A stretch of DNA of 64,000 bases from Gammaproteobacteria bacterium. Lineage in GTDB: Bacteria; Pseudomonadota; Gammaproteobacteria; Steroidobacterales; Steroidobacteraceae. This document shows, piece by piece, positions 34,062-42,903 of the stretch. The stretch's first letter is position 1; each line of letters starts with the position of its first letter. The stretch is taken from positions 372,001-436,000 of the forward strand of contig PLUE01000069.1 in NCBI GenBank assembly GCA_003164785.1, given 5' to 3'. The notes beneath the pieces are model-generated. The model was given only the letters and a program-made list of their open reading frames with translations. It was not told where the DNA came from and did no database searches. A program made the translations under genes and the position numbers.

Positions 34062-34090
34062 CCCGCGGTCGAGGCTGCCCGCGGTCGAGG
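34062..34090. repeat. Short tandem repeat in the divergent promoter region
   Basis: CCCGCGGTCGAGG occurs at 34062-34074 and again at 34078-34090, a 16-base period, in the gap between the minus-strand transporter and the plus-strand dioxygenase. It could be a double operator half-site or simple slippage; nothing else supports either. Confidence 0.4.
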
Positions 34091-34142
34091 CGGCGGGTCA
34101 GCTGGCAACGGCGACCGCAGTGCCCTAGAATGAAAGCATGTT

Positions 34143-35024
34143 TTGCATATCGAGACGAACTTGATCGCGGTCGTTCCGTGGGACGACTCCTGCTTCGTCG
34201 CCGACGTCGAGGGAGTGGATTTCTCGCGGCCCATCGATCCTCAAACCCTCTCTGCGATCGTGGCGGCGATGGATCGCTACGCGGTCTGCGTGTTTCGCGG
34301 CACCGGTCTCGACGACGATGCTCACATCGCGTTCAGTCGCCTGTTGGGCGATTTGGAACTGGCGCCCCGGCTCTTCGGAAAATCGGTCGCGCGGTTCGCA
34401 CAACCGGAATTGTTCGACGCCGGCAATCTCGACGCGTCGGGCAACATACTCAAGGACGAGCGGCGACGTGCCTACAACCGGGGCAACGCGCTATGGCATA
34501 CGGATTCTTCTTTCAATCCGCATCGGTCGTCGTATTCGCTGCTGTTGGCGCATCAGGTGCCTCCGCAGGGCGGCAATACCGAGTTCGCCGATATGCGCGC
34601 GGCGTATCGGTCGCTTTCCGCGGACCTTCAGCATGAGTGTGAGCCGCTGATCGCCGAACATTGGCTGTGGTACTCCCGTCTCCTCGCCGGATATCCCGAG
34701 CCGACCGAGGAGGAGCGGCGGGCCAAGCCGCCGGAGCATCACAAGCTGGTTCAGACGCATCCGGGTTCGCGTTTGAAGACGCTGTATTTGGCGTCGCACG
34801 CCTCGCGCATCGTCGACCGGCCGCTGGAGGCGGGGCGTCGGCTGCTCAAGGACTTGATCGAGCACGCGACGCGGCCGGAATTGGTGCGATCCGTCGAGTG
34901 GCAACAAGCTGGCGACCTCGTCATCTGGGACAATCGTTGCACCATGCACCGCGCCACCGCATTCGATGACACGGTGTACCGGCGTGATATGCGCCGCACG
35001 ACCGTCTTCGAATCGCGCGCCTGA
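34143..35024 (+). CDS. TauD/TfdA-family 2-oxoglutarate-dependent dioxygenase
   Basis: A 293-residue Fe(II)/2-oxoglutarate dioxygenase. The metal triad is His and Asp in LWHTDSSF near residue 119 and a distal His in CTMHRATAF near residue 267; the Arg about ten residues after it binds the 2-oxoglutarate carboxylate. Similarity to the TfdA group (PYNRGNALWHTDSS-like context) suggests cleavage of an aryloxyalkanoate or sulfonate ether by hydroxylation. The start is probably TTG 34143, since no in-frame ATG precedes the fold; TTG 34161 is possible. In this island it might open an aryl ether of a lignin-derived acid, which is inference. Confidence 0.83.
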   Translation: MHIETNLIAVVPWDDSCFVADVEGVDFSRPIDPQTLSAIVAAMDRYAVCVFRGTGLDDDAHIAFSRLLGDLELAPRLFGKSVARFAQPELFDAGNLDASGNILKDERRRAYNRGNALWHTDSSFNPHRSSYSLLLAHQVPPQGGNTEFADMRAAYRSLSADLQHECEPLIAEHWLWYSRLLAGYPEPTEEERRAKPPEHHKLVQTHPGSRLKTLYLASHASRIVDRPLEAGRRLLKDLIEHATRPELVRSVEWQQAGDLVIWDNRCTMHRATAFDDTVYRRDMRRTTVFESRA

Positions 35025-35062
35025 CGCGGGCGGCGACAAGACCGATCCGACCCGTCGCCCGA

Positions 35063-36430
35063 ATGGCCCCCCCAGACCTCGAGGCGACCGATCCGCCGAT
35101 GATCGACATTGCGGCGCTCATCGAACGTCAGAATCCACGGCGCATGCTCGTGCGGTTGGTGTTGATCTCCTGGCTGGTGACCTTCTTCGATGGATTCGAC
35201 TTGAATGCCATCGCATTCGCGGCGCCGTATCTATCGGCGCAATATGCCTTCGCCAATTCCGAACTGGCGAACATCTTCATCGCGGGCGGGGCAGGGTCGC
35301 TTCTCGGCGGTCTCGTATTCGGCGCGTTGGGCGACCGCATCGGCCGGCGCCGCGCCATCATCGGCTCCGTCACGGCCTTTGGTGTGTTGACGCTCTGCCA
35401 CGCCCTGTGCGATCGCTACTGGGAGTTGCTGGTGGTCCGATTTCTCGACGGCGTCGCCATCGGCGGCGCGATACCGCTGACGTGGTCGCTCAGCGTCGAG
35501 TACGTGCCGATGAGGGTTCGGGCGACGGCGGTCACCTTGATCATGCTCGGCTATGGCATCGGCGTGAGCGCGGCAGGTCCGGTTTCCCTGCAACTGCTGC
35601 CGCGTTTCGGCTGGCAGTCGATTTTCGTCTTCGGCGGCGTGGCATCGCTCGCGAGTGCGGTGCTGCTCATTTCCCTGCTGCCGGAATCATTGCGCTATCT
35701 GGCCGCCGTCGGAGCCTCCCCCGAACAACTGCGCAAGAGCCTGCAATGGCTGACATCGGATCGGGCCGGCCCGGGCAACGCGCGTTTGACATTTTCCGAA
35801 GTGCCCACGAGCGAGAAGGCGAGTTGGGGGCCCGGAGCCTTGTTCGAGGGGAACCTGCGCTGGGTCACGCCGCTGCTGTGGCTCGGATTTGCGTCCAGCT
35901 CGATGACGTCATTTTTCTTCACCACCTGGGGGCCGATCATGTTCGAGTCTCTGGGTTTCACCCGTTCGACCGCCGCCTGGGCGCTGTCGATGAATTCGCT
36001 CGCGAGCGGCATTGGCGCGCTCGCGCTCATGCGACTCACCGATCGTGCCGGTGTATTGAGCTTGGCCTTGCTGCCCTTGGCCGCAATCCCGTTTCTGCTG
36101 GCGATTGGCCTGACGCCGGTCTCTCCGGCCGCGTTCATCATCATGATGGGCGCGCTGCAAGTGTTTCTCGGTGGAAGCCACTACGGAATCACGAGCATCG
36201 CCGGGAATTTCTACCCAACCCCGCATCGCGGCCTCGGTTCGGGCTGGATGTCGGGCATGGGCAAGCTTGGCTCCATCCTGGCGCCCTGGTTGGGAGGATT
36301 GTTGCTCGGTTCGCTGGTTCCGGTCCGACATACGTTCCTGGTGCTGGCGCTGTTTCCGGCCGTGCTCGCGATGTGCGCGGTCGTGGTCGGAATGCTCGAA
36401 CGTACCGGACGGCTGCGGCAGGCGGTGTGA
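35063..36430 (+). CDS. MFS aromatic acid transporter (AAHS family)
   Basis: A 455-residue transporter with the AAHS hallmark DGFDLNAIAFAAPYL in helix 1, GDRIGRRRAI in loop 2-3, RFLDGVAIGGAIP in helix 4 and GSGWMSGMGKLGSILAPWLGG in helix 11. The stretch MIDIAALIERQ, just inside the chosen start, is the usual N-terminus, so ATG 35099 may be the true start rather than ATG 35063. It would import an aromatic acid in symport with protons, perhaps the substrate of the TfdA-like enzyme 39 bases upstream. Confidence 0.87.
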   Translation: MAPPDLEATDPPMIDIAALIERQNPRRMLVRLVLISWLVTFFDGFDLNAIAFAAPYLSAQYAFANSELANIFIAGGAGSLLGGLVFGALGDRIGRRRAIIGSVTAFGVLTLCHALCDRYWELLVVRFLDGVAIGGAIPLTWSLSVEYVPMRVRATAVTLIMLGYGIGVSAAGPVSLQLLPRFGWQSIFVFGGVASLASAVLLISLLPESLRYLAAVGASPEQLRKSLQWLTSDRAGPGNARLTFSEVPTSEKASWGPGALFEGNLRWVTPLLWLGFASSSMTSFFFTTWGPIMFESLGFTRSTAAWALSMNSLASGIGALALMRLTDRAGVLSLALLPLAAIPFLLAIGLTPVSPAAFIIMMGALQVFLGGSHYGITSIAGNFYPTPHRGLGSGWMSGMGKLGSILAPWLGGLLLGSLVPVRHTFLVLALFPAVLAMCAVVVGMLERTGRLRQAV

Positions 36431-36749
36431 GGGGCGCACATCCGGCTGCGTTATGTCGCTATGCGCTCTCAGTCGGATATTTGTACCCATGACTACCTGC
36501 TTGTCCAAAGCCGCTTGGATTAGAATCGAGAAAGACCATGTCCTGGGTTCCGCGAATTGCGCCTTGGCCGCACGATGCAATGCGGAATGATGGGGAACCT
36601 GTGAGCCGCTCGCCGCCATCCCTCTTCAGCCGGGCTGGCTTGGCGGCGCTCGGGCCAGGGCGCACATGGCATTATCGGACGACGCTCGCTCTCGGCATGG
36701 GTTGCCGGGCAGCGCGTCGCACATTTCACCTGACTTTGGGAGTTACCAT
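36431..36749 (+). other. Intergenic leader before the cupin-ligAB operon
   Basis: About 320 bases with no credible gene. A TAGAAT hexamer at 36521-36526 could be a -10 element, but no good -35 lies at normal distance (TTGTCC at 36501 is too close). GGGAG at 36738-36742 is the ribosome binding site of the cupin gene. An open frame in phase with the cupin reaches back to 36666 but lacks cupin features. Confidence 0.45.
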
Positions 36750-37298
36750 ATGTCCGTAGCAAGCAGAGAAACGATGACGGCGCCACCGTCGACCGCCTAT
36801 CGCATCGTCGAAGTGGCCGAACTGTACAGCGACGTCATCAAACGCCACGCCGTCGAAGGCAAGTTCGTGGGGGCCTCGGAGGCTGAAAGTCCGTGGGTGC
36901 CTTTCGGAGACAACGCGGCAATCCGCCATCTTGGGTTCGATGTTCGGCGAAACATATTCAGCAACATCCTGTGGATCAAGTCGCCGGGCGTGATCGGTAC
37001 CCACCGCCATCGCGGCACGGTCGTCATGATGTGCATGGAAGGCAGCGTGCGCTATCTCGAATACGATTGGGTTGCGACGCCGGGCTCGCTCATCACGGAG
37101 ACGCCGGGGCAGACGCATACCTTGGTCACCGATCATCCGAACGGCGTGAAGCTGTTCGGATGGCTGGAAGGCGCCATCGAGTTTTTTGATGACAAGGGGA
37201 CGTTCATCGAGACCCTCGATGTCTGGTGGTTCATCAACCACTACGAAACCCATTGCCGGGAGCACGGCATCCCCATCAACCCGCAACTGTACCTATGA
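36750..37298 (+). CDS. ChrR-like cupin, candidate aromatic-ketone cleaving dioxygenase
   Basis: A 182-residue cupin. The first metal-binding block is GTHRHRGTVVMMCMEGSVRYLE (His at about residues 88-90, with the later Glu replaced by Met/Cys context) and the second is ETPGQTHTL. The overall pattern, with RYLEYDW, recalls 2,4'-dihydroxyacetophenone dioxygenase, which splits a hydroxyacetophenone into 4-hydroxybenzoate and formate, and acetylacetone-type dioxygenases. Start ATG 36750 has GGGAG at 36738-36742. It is the first gene before ligA and ligB, separated by 20 bases. It may shorten an acetophenone side chain before ring cleavage; the substrate is unproven. Confidence 0.72.
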   Translation: MSVASRETMTAPPSTAYRIVEVAELYSDVIKRHAVEGKFVGASEAESPWVPFGDNAAIRHLGFDVRRNIFSNILWIKSPGVIGTHRHRGTVVMMCMEGSVRYLEYDWVATPGSLITETPGQTHTLVTDHPNGVKLFGWLEGAIEFFDDKGTFIETLDVWWFINHYETHCREHGIPINPQLYL

Positions 37299-37318
37299 AC
37301 GAGAGAACGTGAAACAAC

Positions 37319-37699
37319 ATGCCTGAATTCGCAGATATTCCGGGAACATCCGTCTTCAACGGCAATCGTGCGCGGCAGGGATATCACCTGAACCAATTTT
37401 GCATGTCGTTGATGAAGGCGGCGAATCGCGAGCGCTTTCTGGCCGACGAGGCCGCGTATCTGGCGGAATGGCGTTTGACCGAGCGGCAGCGTCAGGCCGT
37501 CGTCGACCGGGACTACGGTGCGTTGTTGACCCAAGGCGGCAATATTTTCTTCATCCTCAAGATCGCGGCGACGGATGGCCGCAGCGTGCAGTCGGTGGTG
37601 GCGTCGTTTACCGGCCAAACCCAGGAGGAATACGCCGCGATGATGGTGGCGGGAGGGCGCGCGGCCGTCGGGCTGCGTTCGATCCTCCGGGGCATCTGA
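37319..37699 (+). CDS. ligA: Protocatechuate 4,5-dioxygenase alpha subunit (LigA)
   Basis: A 126-residue all-helical subunit. The conserved LigA signature lies at residues ~6-40: DIPGTSVFNGNRARQGYHLNQF, then CMSLMKAANRERF, followed by LTERQRQAV and GGNIFFILKIAATDGRS. LigA covers the active site of the LigB subunit and is needed for activity of the heterotetramer. The stop TGA shares a base with the ATG of ligB (TGATG). Length and signature fit classical LigA rather than the fused gallate dioxygenase. Confidence 0.95.
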   Translation: MPEFADIPGTSVFNGNRARQGYHLNQFCMSLMKAANRERFLADEAAYLAEWRLTERQRQAVVDRDYGALLTQGGNIFFILKIAATDGRSVQSVVASFTGQTQEEYAAMMVAGGRAAVGLRSILRGI

Positions 37700-38541
37700 T
37701 GGCTGCCATCACCGCCGGCGTCGGCTCGAGCCACGTGCCGGCCATTGGCGCTGCGCAAGATAACGGCAAGCTGGGCGACGCGTACTGGAAGCCCATCTTT
37801 GCGGGTTATGACTGGTCGCGGCACTGGATCGACAACGCGAAGCCCGACGTGGTCATACTGGTCTACAACGACCACGCCTCGGCTTTTTCGCAGGATGTCA
37901 TCCCGACGTTCGCCATCGGGTGCGCGGAGAGCTTCGCGCCGGCCGACGAAGGCTGGGGCCCGCGTCCCGTGCCCGTGGTCGAAGGACACCCCGAATTGGC
38001 CTGGCACATCACGCAGAGCCTCATTTTGGCCGAATTCGACATGACGATCATGAATCGGATGGACGTCGACCATGGCTTGACGGTGCCGTTGTCGCTGATG
38101 TTTGGTGCGCCCGACGCGTGGCCGGCCAAGGTGATCCCACTTGCCGTGAACGTGATTCAATACCCGCCACCGACGGCCAATCGTTGCTACAAGCTGGGGG
38201 AGGCGATCGCGGCGGCGGTGGCGTCCTACCCCGGGGACCTCAATGTCCAGGTGTGGGGCACCGGCGGGATGAGCCATCAGCTAACCGGAACGCGGGCGGG
38301 GCTCATCAATACGCCCTTCGACACGATGTTTCTGGATAAACTGACGGCGGATCCCGCCGCCCTGCGCTCGCTGTCCCATGCGGATTACGTGCGGGAGGCC
38401 GGATCGGAGGGCATGGAGCTCGTCATGTGGCTGATCATGCGCGGCGCCCTGGGCCGCGACGCCGGCGAGTTGCATCGGTTCTATCACGTGCCCGCGTCCA
38501 ACACCGCGGTCGGGCACATCGTGCTGGTGCCCGAACCTTGA
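37699..38541 (+). CDS. ligB: Protocatechuate 4,5-dioxygenase beta subunit (LigB)
   Basis: A 280-residue extradiol dioxygenase catalytic subunit. Fe(II) ligands can be placed at His12 (SSHVPA), His59 (NDHASAF) and Glu in GSEGMELVMW, with the catalytic His in GGMSHQL; DEGWGPRPVP and MDVDHGLTVPL are also as in Sphingobium LigB. It opens protocatechuate, or gallate-like analogues, between carbons 4 and 5 with O2. It is about 20 residues shorter at the C-terminus than Sphingobium LigB. The downstream genes for 4-carboxy-2-hydroxymuconate semialdehyde processing (ligC, ligI, ligJ, ligK) are not in the window. Confidence 0.95.
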   Translation: MAAITAGVGSSHVPAIGAAQDNGKLGDAYWKPIFAGYDWSRHWIDNAKPDVVILVYNDHASAFSQDVIPTFAIGCAESFAPADEGWGPRPVPVVEGHPELAWHITQSLILAEFDMTIMNRMDVDHGLTVPLSLMFGAPDAWPAKVIPLAVNVIQYPPPTANRCYKLGEAIAAAVASYPGDLNVQVWGTGGMSHQLTGTRAGLINTPFDTMFLDKLTADPAALRSLSHADYVREAGSEGMELVMWLIMRGALGRDAGELHRFYHVPASNTAVGHIVLVPEP

Positions 38542-38581
38542 TGAGGGCCGGCATCGGGTCGAGAATGGCTTGGGGGGAGTT

Positions 38582-39532
38582 ATGCATCAGCTAGAACAGT
38601 CGTGGTCGACCGGGCAGCTCCGGTCGGTCAACGCATTGTCGTATTGGAAGGACGTCATCTGCGAAAATCTTCTCGATTTGAATATCGAGAGCGCGAATCG
38701 CCGTGACTTTCACGGTGAGATCGCCAAAGTGGCGCTGGGTCCCCTGAAGGCGAATTTCATTTCCGTGAGCCAGCAGCGGGTATGGCGAACGCGTCAGAGC
38801 GGGCATCGGACCCAGGAGGGCGTGTTTCACCTCATTCACGTGCGCCGCGGCACTCAGCTTGTCGAACATCACGGGGAGAGCCTGACGCTGGGACCCGGGG
38901 ATTGCCTCTTGGTGGACTGCCCGTCCGGCTTCGACTTCAGTTTTCCGGAAGGGGTGGAAGCCCTGGTCCTCGAGATGCGACGCGACTGGCTCCAAGGCTG
39001 GTTGCCGGCGCCGGAAGAAGCGGCGGGCCGCGTATTCGGACGACAGATGGATTGGGGTGCCACGCTCGCATCGGCATTGAGCAACCTGACGCCGGCGGGC
39101 ATCGCTCGGACGGAGCTGCCGCTGTCGGCGGTGGCGGAACAAATCGCCGTGTTGCTGGCGTTGTCCGCGGGCCCCGTCATTTCATCGCTCACGACCCACA
39201 AACGTACGCTGCTCAGACGCGTGCAGGAGACCTTGCGCGATCGTTGTCACGAGCCCGAGCTGGATCCGGCCGCGGTGGCGATCTCGCTCGGCTTGTCGCG
39301 GCGGTATGTGCACGCCTTGTTCGCCTCCGCCGGCACGACCTTCAGCCAGGAGTTGTACGCGTGCCGCCTGCAGCGCGCGCAACGCCTGCTGCGCGACCGT
39401 CGCTATGCCGGCATCGGAATCGCGGAGATTGCGTGGAAATGTGGCTTCAACGAACCGAGCCATTTCACCCGGCGCTTTCGCGAGCGTTTCGGCGTCGCGC
39501 CGTCCCGCTACCGGGTGAGCCTGGACGCCTGA
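38582..39532 (+). CDS. AraC-family transcriptional regulator
   Basis: A 316-residue regulator with an N-terminal AraC-binding-like domain (FHLIHVRRG, LGPGDCLLVDCPSGFDFSF) and a C-terminal double helix-turn-helix (LDPAAVAISLGLSRRYVHALF and IGIAEIAWKCGFNEPSHFTRRFRERFG). This layout is that of FeaR/NahR-unrelated activators such as those of aromatic pathways. Start ATG 38582 has GGGGGGAG just before. It lies 40 bases after ligB in the same direction, so it may activate the cupin-ligAB operon or the next genes. The effector is unknown. Confidence 0.88.
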   Translation: MHQLEQSWSTGQLRSVNALSYWKDVICENLLDLNIESANRRDFHGEIAKVALGPLKANFISVSQQRVWRTRQSGHRTQEGVFHLIHVRRGTQLVEHHGESLTLGPGDCLLVDCPSGFDFSFPEGVEALVLEMRRDWLQGWLPAPEEAAGRVFGRQMDWGATLASALSNLTPAGIARTELPLSAVAEQIAVLLALSAGPVISSLTTHKRTLLRRVQETLRDRCHEPELDPAAVAISLGLSRRYVHALFASAGTTFSQELYACRLQRAQRLLRDRRYAGIGIAEIAWKCGFNEPSHFTRRFRERFGVAPSRYRVSLDA

Positions 39533-39547
39533 TGAGTTATCTCTAGC

Positions 39548-41545
39548 GTGGCGCCGCAGGTGGGCGGGGAATTGCTGTGGCAGCCGAGTCCCGAGCGTAT
39601 CGCTCGGGCACATTTGACGCGTTATCTCGCCTGGTTGAACGATCGTGGCCTGCCGTTCGCAAGCTACGACGCGTTGTGGCGCTGGTCGATCGACGATCAA
39701 GAGGGCTTTTGGGGTTCGCTCTGGGATTATTTCGACATCCAGGCGTCCGCCCCGTATAGCGCCGTCCTGGGTCGACGGACCATGCCGGGGGCCGAATGGT
39801 TTCCGGGCGCGCGCCTGAACTATGCTGAGCATGCGCTGCGCCATGAGCGTGCCGGCGCCGATGCGTTGCTGTATCTCAGCGAGCGCAGCGGCCTGCAGGC
39901 GCTGAGTTGGAGCGCGCTCGGCTCACAGGTGCGCAAACTCGCCACGCTCATGCGGGCGAGCGGGGTGGTCCCGGGGGACCGCGTGGTGGCATACCTTCCC
40001 AATACACCGGAAGCGGTCATTGCCATGCTCGCGACCACCAGCATCGGGGCCATCTGGGCGAGCTGCGGCCCGGATTTCGGCCCGCGCGGCGTGGTCGATC
40101 GGTTCCTGCAGCTGGAGCCGACGTTCGCCTTCTGCGTCGACGGCTATTGGTACGGCGGCAAGCCGTATGATCGGCGGCCGGAGCTCACGCAGATCCTCCG
40201 TTCACTCCCGTCGTTGCGGCACGTGGTCCATGTGCGGCATCTCGCGCCGACGGAGGAGACCCGGCTCACCGCCCATACCGTTTTCTGGGACGAAGCTCTC
40301 GCGGGGCCCGAGATCGACCCGGAGGACTTTCGCTTCGAGCAGGTTCCCTTCGAGCATCCGCTGTGGATACTGTTCTCCTCGGGCACCACGGGTTTGCCGA
40401 AACCCATCATTCACAGCCATGGCGGCATGGTCCTCGAGCAGTACAAGGCCGTCACGCTGCAGATGGACGTGCATCCGGGCGAGCGGATGTTCTTCTTCAC
40501 GACCACCGGCTGGATGATGTGGAACTTTCTCGTCAGCGCCTTGATGGCGGACGTGGTGCCGGTTCTGTACGACGGCAATCCGGCGTATCCGGAAGCGGAT
40601 GTGTTGTGGAAGATGGTGGAGCGCACCGGCGCGAGCTATTTCGGCGCCAGTCCCACCTACGTCGCCGTGCTCGAGAAGGCGAACATCGTCCCCAAGGATC
40701 GATACGATCTGTCGAAATTGCAATCGGTGGTGCTGGCGGGGTCGCCCGTGACCGCCGAGTGTCAGGCGTGGTTCTATCGATGCGTGAAGAGCGATATCTG
40801 GGCTTTCTCGGGCAGCGGGGGCACCGATCTATGCACCGGGATCGTCGGCGGTGTGTCGATCCTGCCCCTGTACGCGGGCGAGATGCAGGGACGTCAGCTC
40901 GGCATGGCAGCATTCGCGTTCGACGAGCAGGGTCGCGAGATCGTCGGTGAAGTCGGCGAACTCGTCATCACCAAACCGGTGCCATCCATGCCCGTCGGAT
41001 TTTGGGGGGACACCGACGGAAGCCGGTATCGCGACGCGTATTTCGACCTCTATCCCGGCGTCTGGCGGCACGGGGACTTCTTCATGGTCAACGCCCGGGG
41101 CGGCTGCTTCGTTCTGGGACGCTCGGATGCCACGCTCAACCGGCATGGAATTCGCATCGGCACCGCGGAGGTCTACCGGGCGCTCGCCGACGTGCCTGAA
41201 ATCGAAGACGCATTGATCGTCAATCTGGACCTGCCGGGCGGCAAGTTTTTCATGCCGCTGTTCGTCAAATTGCGCGATGGCTTCAAACTCGATGATACGC
41301 TGCGGGAACGCGTGCGCCAGTGCATGCGGCAGGCGTACACCGCGCGTCACATCCCCGATAAAATCTACGAGGTCAAGGCAATTCCCTACACTCTCACGGG
41401 CAAGAAAATGGAAGTACCGGTCAGGCGGGTCTTGATGGGCGTACCCGTGTCCAAAGCGGCGAACCCCGCCGCCATGGCCAACGTCGAGTCCCTGGATGCG
41501 TTCGTCGAGTACGTCCGCACGCAACGCGACTATCAGTTAAGTTGA
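39548..41545 (+). CDS. Acetoacetyl-CoA synthetase
   Basis: A 665-residue adenylate-forming ligase. Motif A3 is SSGTTGLPKPI near residue 278, later TTTGWMMWNF, SGSGGTDLCTG around residue 425, the hinge region GRSDATLNRHGIRIG near residue 525 and the A10 Lys in LTGKKMEVPVRR near residue 618. GWMMWN and the final TGKKMEVPVR are typical of acetoacetyl-CoA synthetase (AacS/AcsA-type). It activates acetoacetate to acetoacetyl-CoA with ATP; a similar acid is possible. Start GTG 39548 lies 15 bases after the AraC gene. It might process side-chain or ring-cleavage fragments. Confidence 0.87.
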   Translation: MAPQVGGELLWQPSPERIARAHLTRYLAWLNDRGLPFASYDALWRWSIDDQEGFWGSLWDYFDIQASAPYSAVLGRRTMPGAEWFPGARLNYAEHALRHERAGADALLYLSERSGLQALSWSALGSQVRKLATLMRASGVVPGDRVVAYLPNTPEAVIAMLATTSIGAIWASCGPDFGPRGVVDRFLQLEPTFAFCVDGYWYGGKPYDRRPELTQILRSLPSLRHVVHVRHLAPTEETRLTAHTVFWDEALAGPEIDPEDFRFEQVPFEHPLWILFSSGTTGLPKPIIHSHGGMVLEQYKAVTLQMDVHPGERMFFFTTTGWMMWNFLVSALMADVVPVLYDGNPAYPEADVLWKMVERTGASYFGASPTYVAVLEKANIVPKDRYDLSKLQSVVLAGSPVTAECQAWFYRCVKSDIWAFSGSGGTDLCTGIVGGVSILPLYAGEMQGRQLGMAAFAFDEQGREIVGEVGELVITKPVPSMPVGFWGDTDGSRYRDAYFDLYPGVWRHGDFFMVNARGGCFVLGRSDATLNRHGIRIGTAEVYRALADVPEIEDALIVNLDLPGGKFFMPLFVKLRDGFKLDDTLRERVRQCMRQAYTARHIPDKIYEVKAIPYTLTGKKMEVPVRRVLMGVPVSKAANPAAMANVESLDAFVEYVRTQRDYQLS

Positions 41546-41551
41546 CCTAAG

Positions 41552-42871
41552 ATGAATCAAACCGTGTCTGCCGCGGATCCGCGCGACGTGTTGTCGGCGA
41601 GCCGCATGAGCCGGCTCCAGATGGCCGCGATCGCGATTACCGTGGGTCTGAACGCCCTCGATGGCTTCGATGTCCTGGCCATCAGTTTCGCCTCGCCGGG
41701 CATCGCGCGGGAATGGGGCATCGATCGGGCGGCGCTCGGCGTCGTGCTCTCGATGGAATTGATCGGCATGGGCTTCGGCTCCATCGTTCTCGGCGGCGTG
41801 GCCGACCGGATCGGTCGGCGGCGCAGCCTTCTTGGCTGTCTCCTGGTGATGTCCATCGGGATGGTCATGGCCACGCAATCGAGGAATCTGGTGTCGTTGT
41901 CGCTGTGGCGCGTGTTCACGGGTCTGGGCATCGGCGGCATGCTGGCCGCGATCAATGCGGTGGCCGCCGAATTCTCGAACGCGCGGCGGCGCAGCCTCAA
42001 CGTCTCGATCATGGCCATCGGCTATCCCGTAGGCGCCGTAGTCGGTGGCTCCATCGCCGCCGTGCTGCTGCGACACGGCGACTGGCGATCGGTGTTTTGG
42101 TTCGGCGCCGCGGCCACCGCTGCCTTCATTCCGCTGGTGTTCGTGTTCATTCCGGAATCGATTTCGTGGCTGTGCCAGCGTCAACCCAAGGGTGCGTTGG
42201 ACGCCGTCAACCGCGCTCTGGCACGCATGCGCCACGCGCCGGTTGCGGCGCTGCCGGTGGTGTCGATACAGGCCCGCAAACGGTCGGTGGCGGCCATTTT
42301 CAGCCCCCAGTTTCTGCGCACGACCCTGCTCGTGTCGTTCGCGTACTTCTTGCACGTGACGAGTTTTTACTTCGTCATCAAGTGGGTGCCGAAGATCGTG
42401 GTCGACATGGGGTTCACGGCTGCATCGGCGGCGGGCGTCCTGGTGTGGACCAACGTGGGCGGCGCCACCGGCGGGGCGGCGCTCGGATTGTTGTCGCTGC
42501 GCTTCCGGGTGAGGTATCTGACCATGGGGGTGCTGGCGATGTCCACGGTCATGCTCGCGGTATTCGGGCGCGGTTACACCGACCTGGCCCAGCTATCCCT
42601 CGTGTGTGCGGTGGCCGGATTCTTCACCAATGCCGGCATCGTCGGGCTGTACGGGATTCTCGCACAGGCATTTCCGGCGGAATTGCGGGCCACGGGGACG
42701 GGCTTTGCGGTGGGCACGGGCCGGGCGGGTTCCGTCCTGGCACCCATCATCGGCGGCCTGCTGTTTCAGGCCGGATACGGATTGCAGATGGTGGCCCTCA
42801 CGATGGGGATCGGCTCGTTGATCGCAGCCGGTGCGCTATGGATGTTGCCGACGGCCGCCCGCGACGCTTGA
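41552..42871 (+). CDS. MFS aromatic acid transporter (AAHS-like)
   Basis: A 439-residue transporter. Helix 1 has LNALDGFDVLAISFASPGI, the DGFD motif of the aromatic acid:H+ symporters; loop 2-3 has ADRIGRRRSL, and RVFTGLGIGGMLA follows in helix 4. The C-terminal half has ELRATGTGFAVGTGRAGSVLAPIIGG. It follows the acetoacetyl-CoA synthetase gene by six bases, so the two form an operon. The partner suggests uptake of a keto acid or aromatic acid. It is the fourth MFS gene of the island. Confidence 0.87.
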   Translation: MNQTVSAADPRDVLSASRMSRLQMAAIAITVGLNALDGFDVLAISFASPGIAREWGIDRAALGVVLSMELIGMGFGSIVLGGVADRIGRRRSLLGCLLVMSIGMVMATQSRNLVSLSLWRVFTGLGIGGMLAAINAVAAEFSNARRRSLNVSIMAIGYPVGAVVGGSIAAVLLRHGDWRSVFWFGAAATAAFIPLVFVFIPESISWLCQRQPKGALDAVNRALARMRHAPVAALPVVSIQARKRSVAAIFSPQFLRTTLLVSFAYFLHVTSFYFVIKWVPKIVVDMGFTAASAAGVLVWTNVGGATGGAALGLLSLRFRVRYLTMGVLAMSTVMLAVFGRGYTDLAQLSLVCAVAGFFTNAGIVGLYGILAQAFPAELRATGTGFAVGTGRAGSVLAPIIGGLLFQAGYGLQMVALTMGIGSLIAAGALWMLPTAARDA

Positions 42872-42903
42872 GCCATCATTGCGATGGTTAACCTGGAAAT
42901 CCC

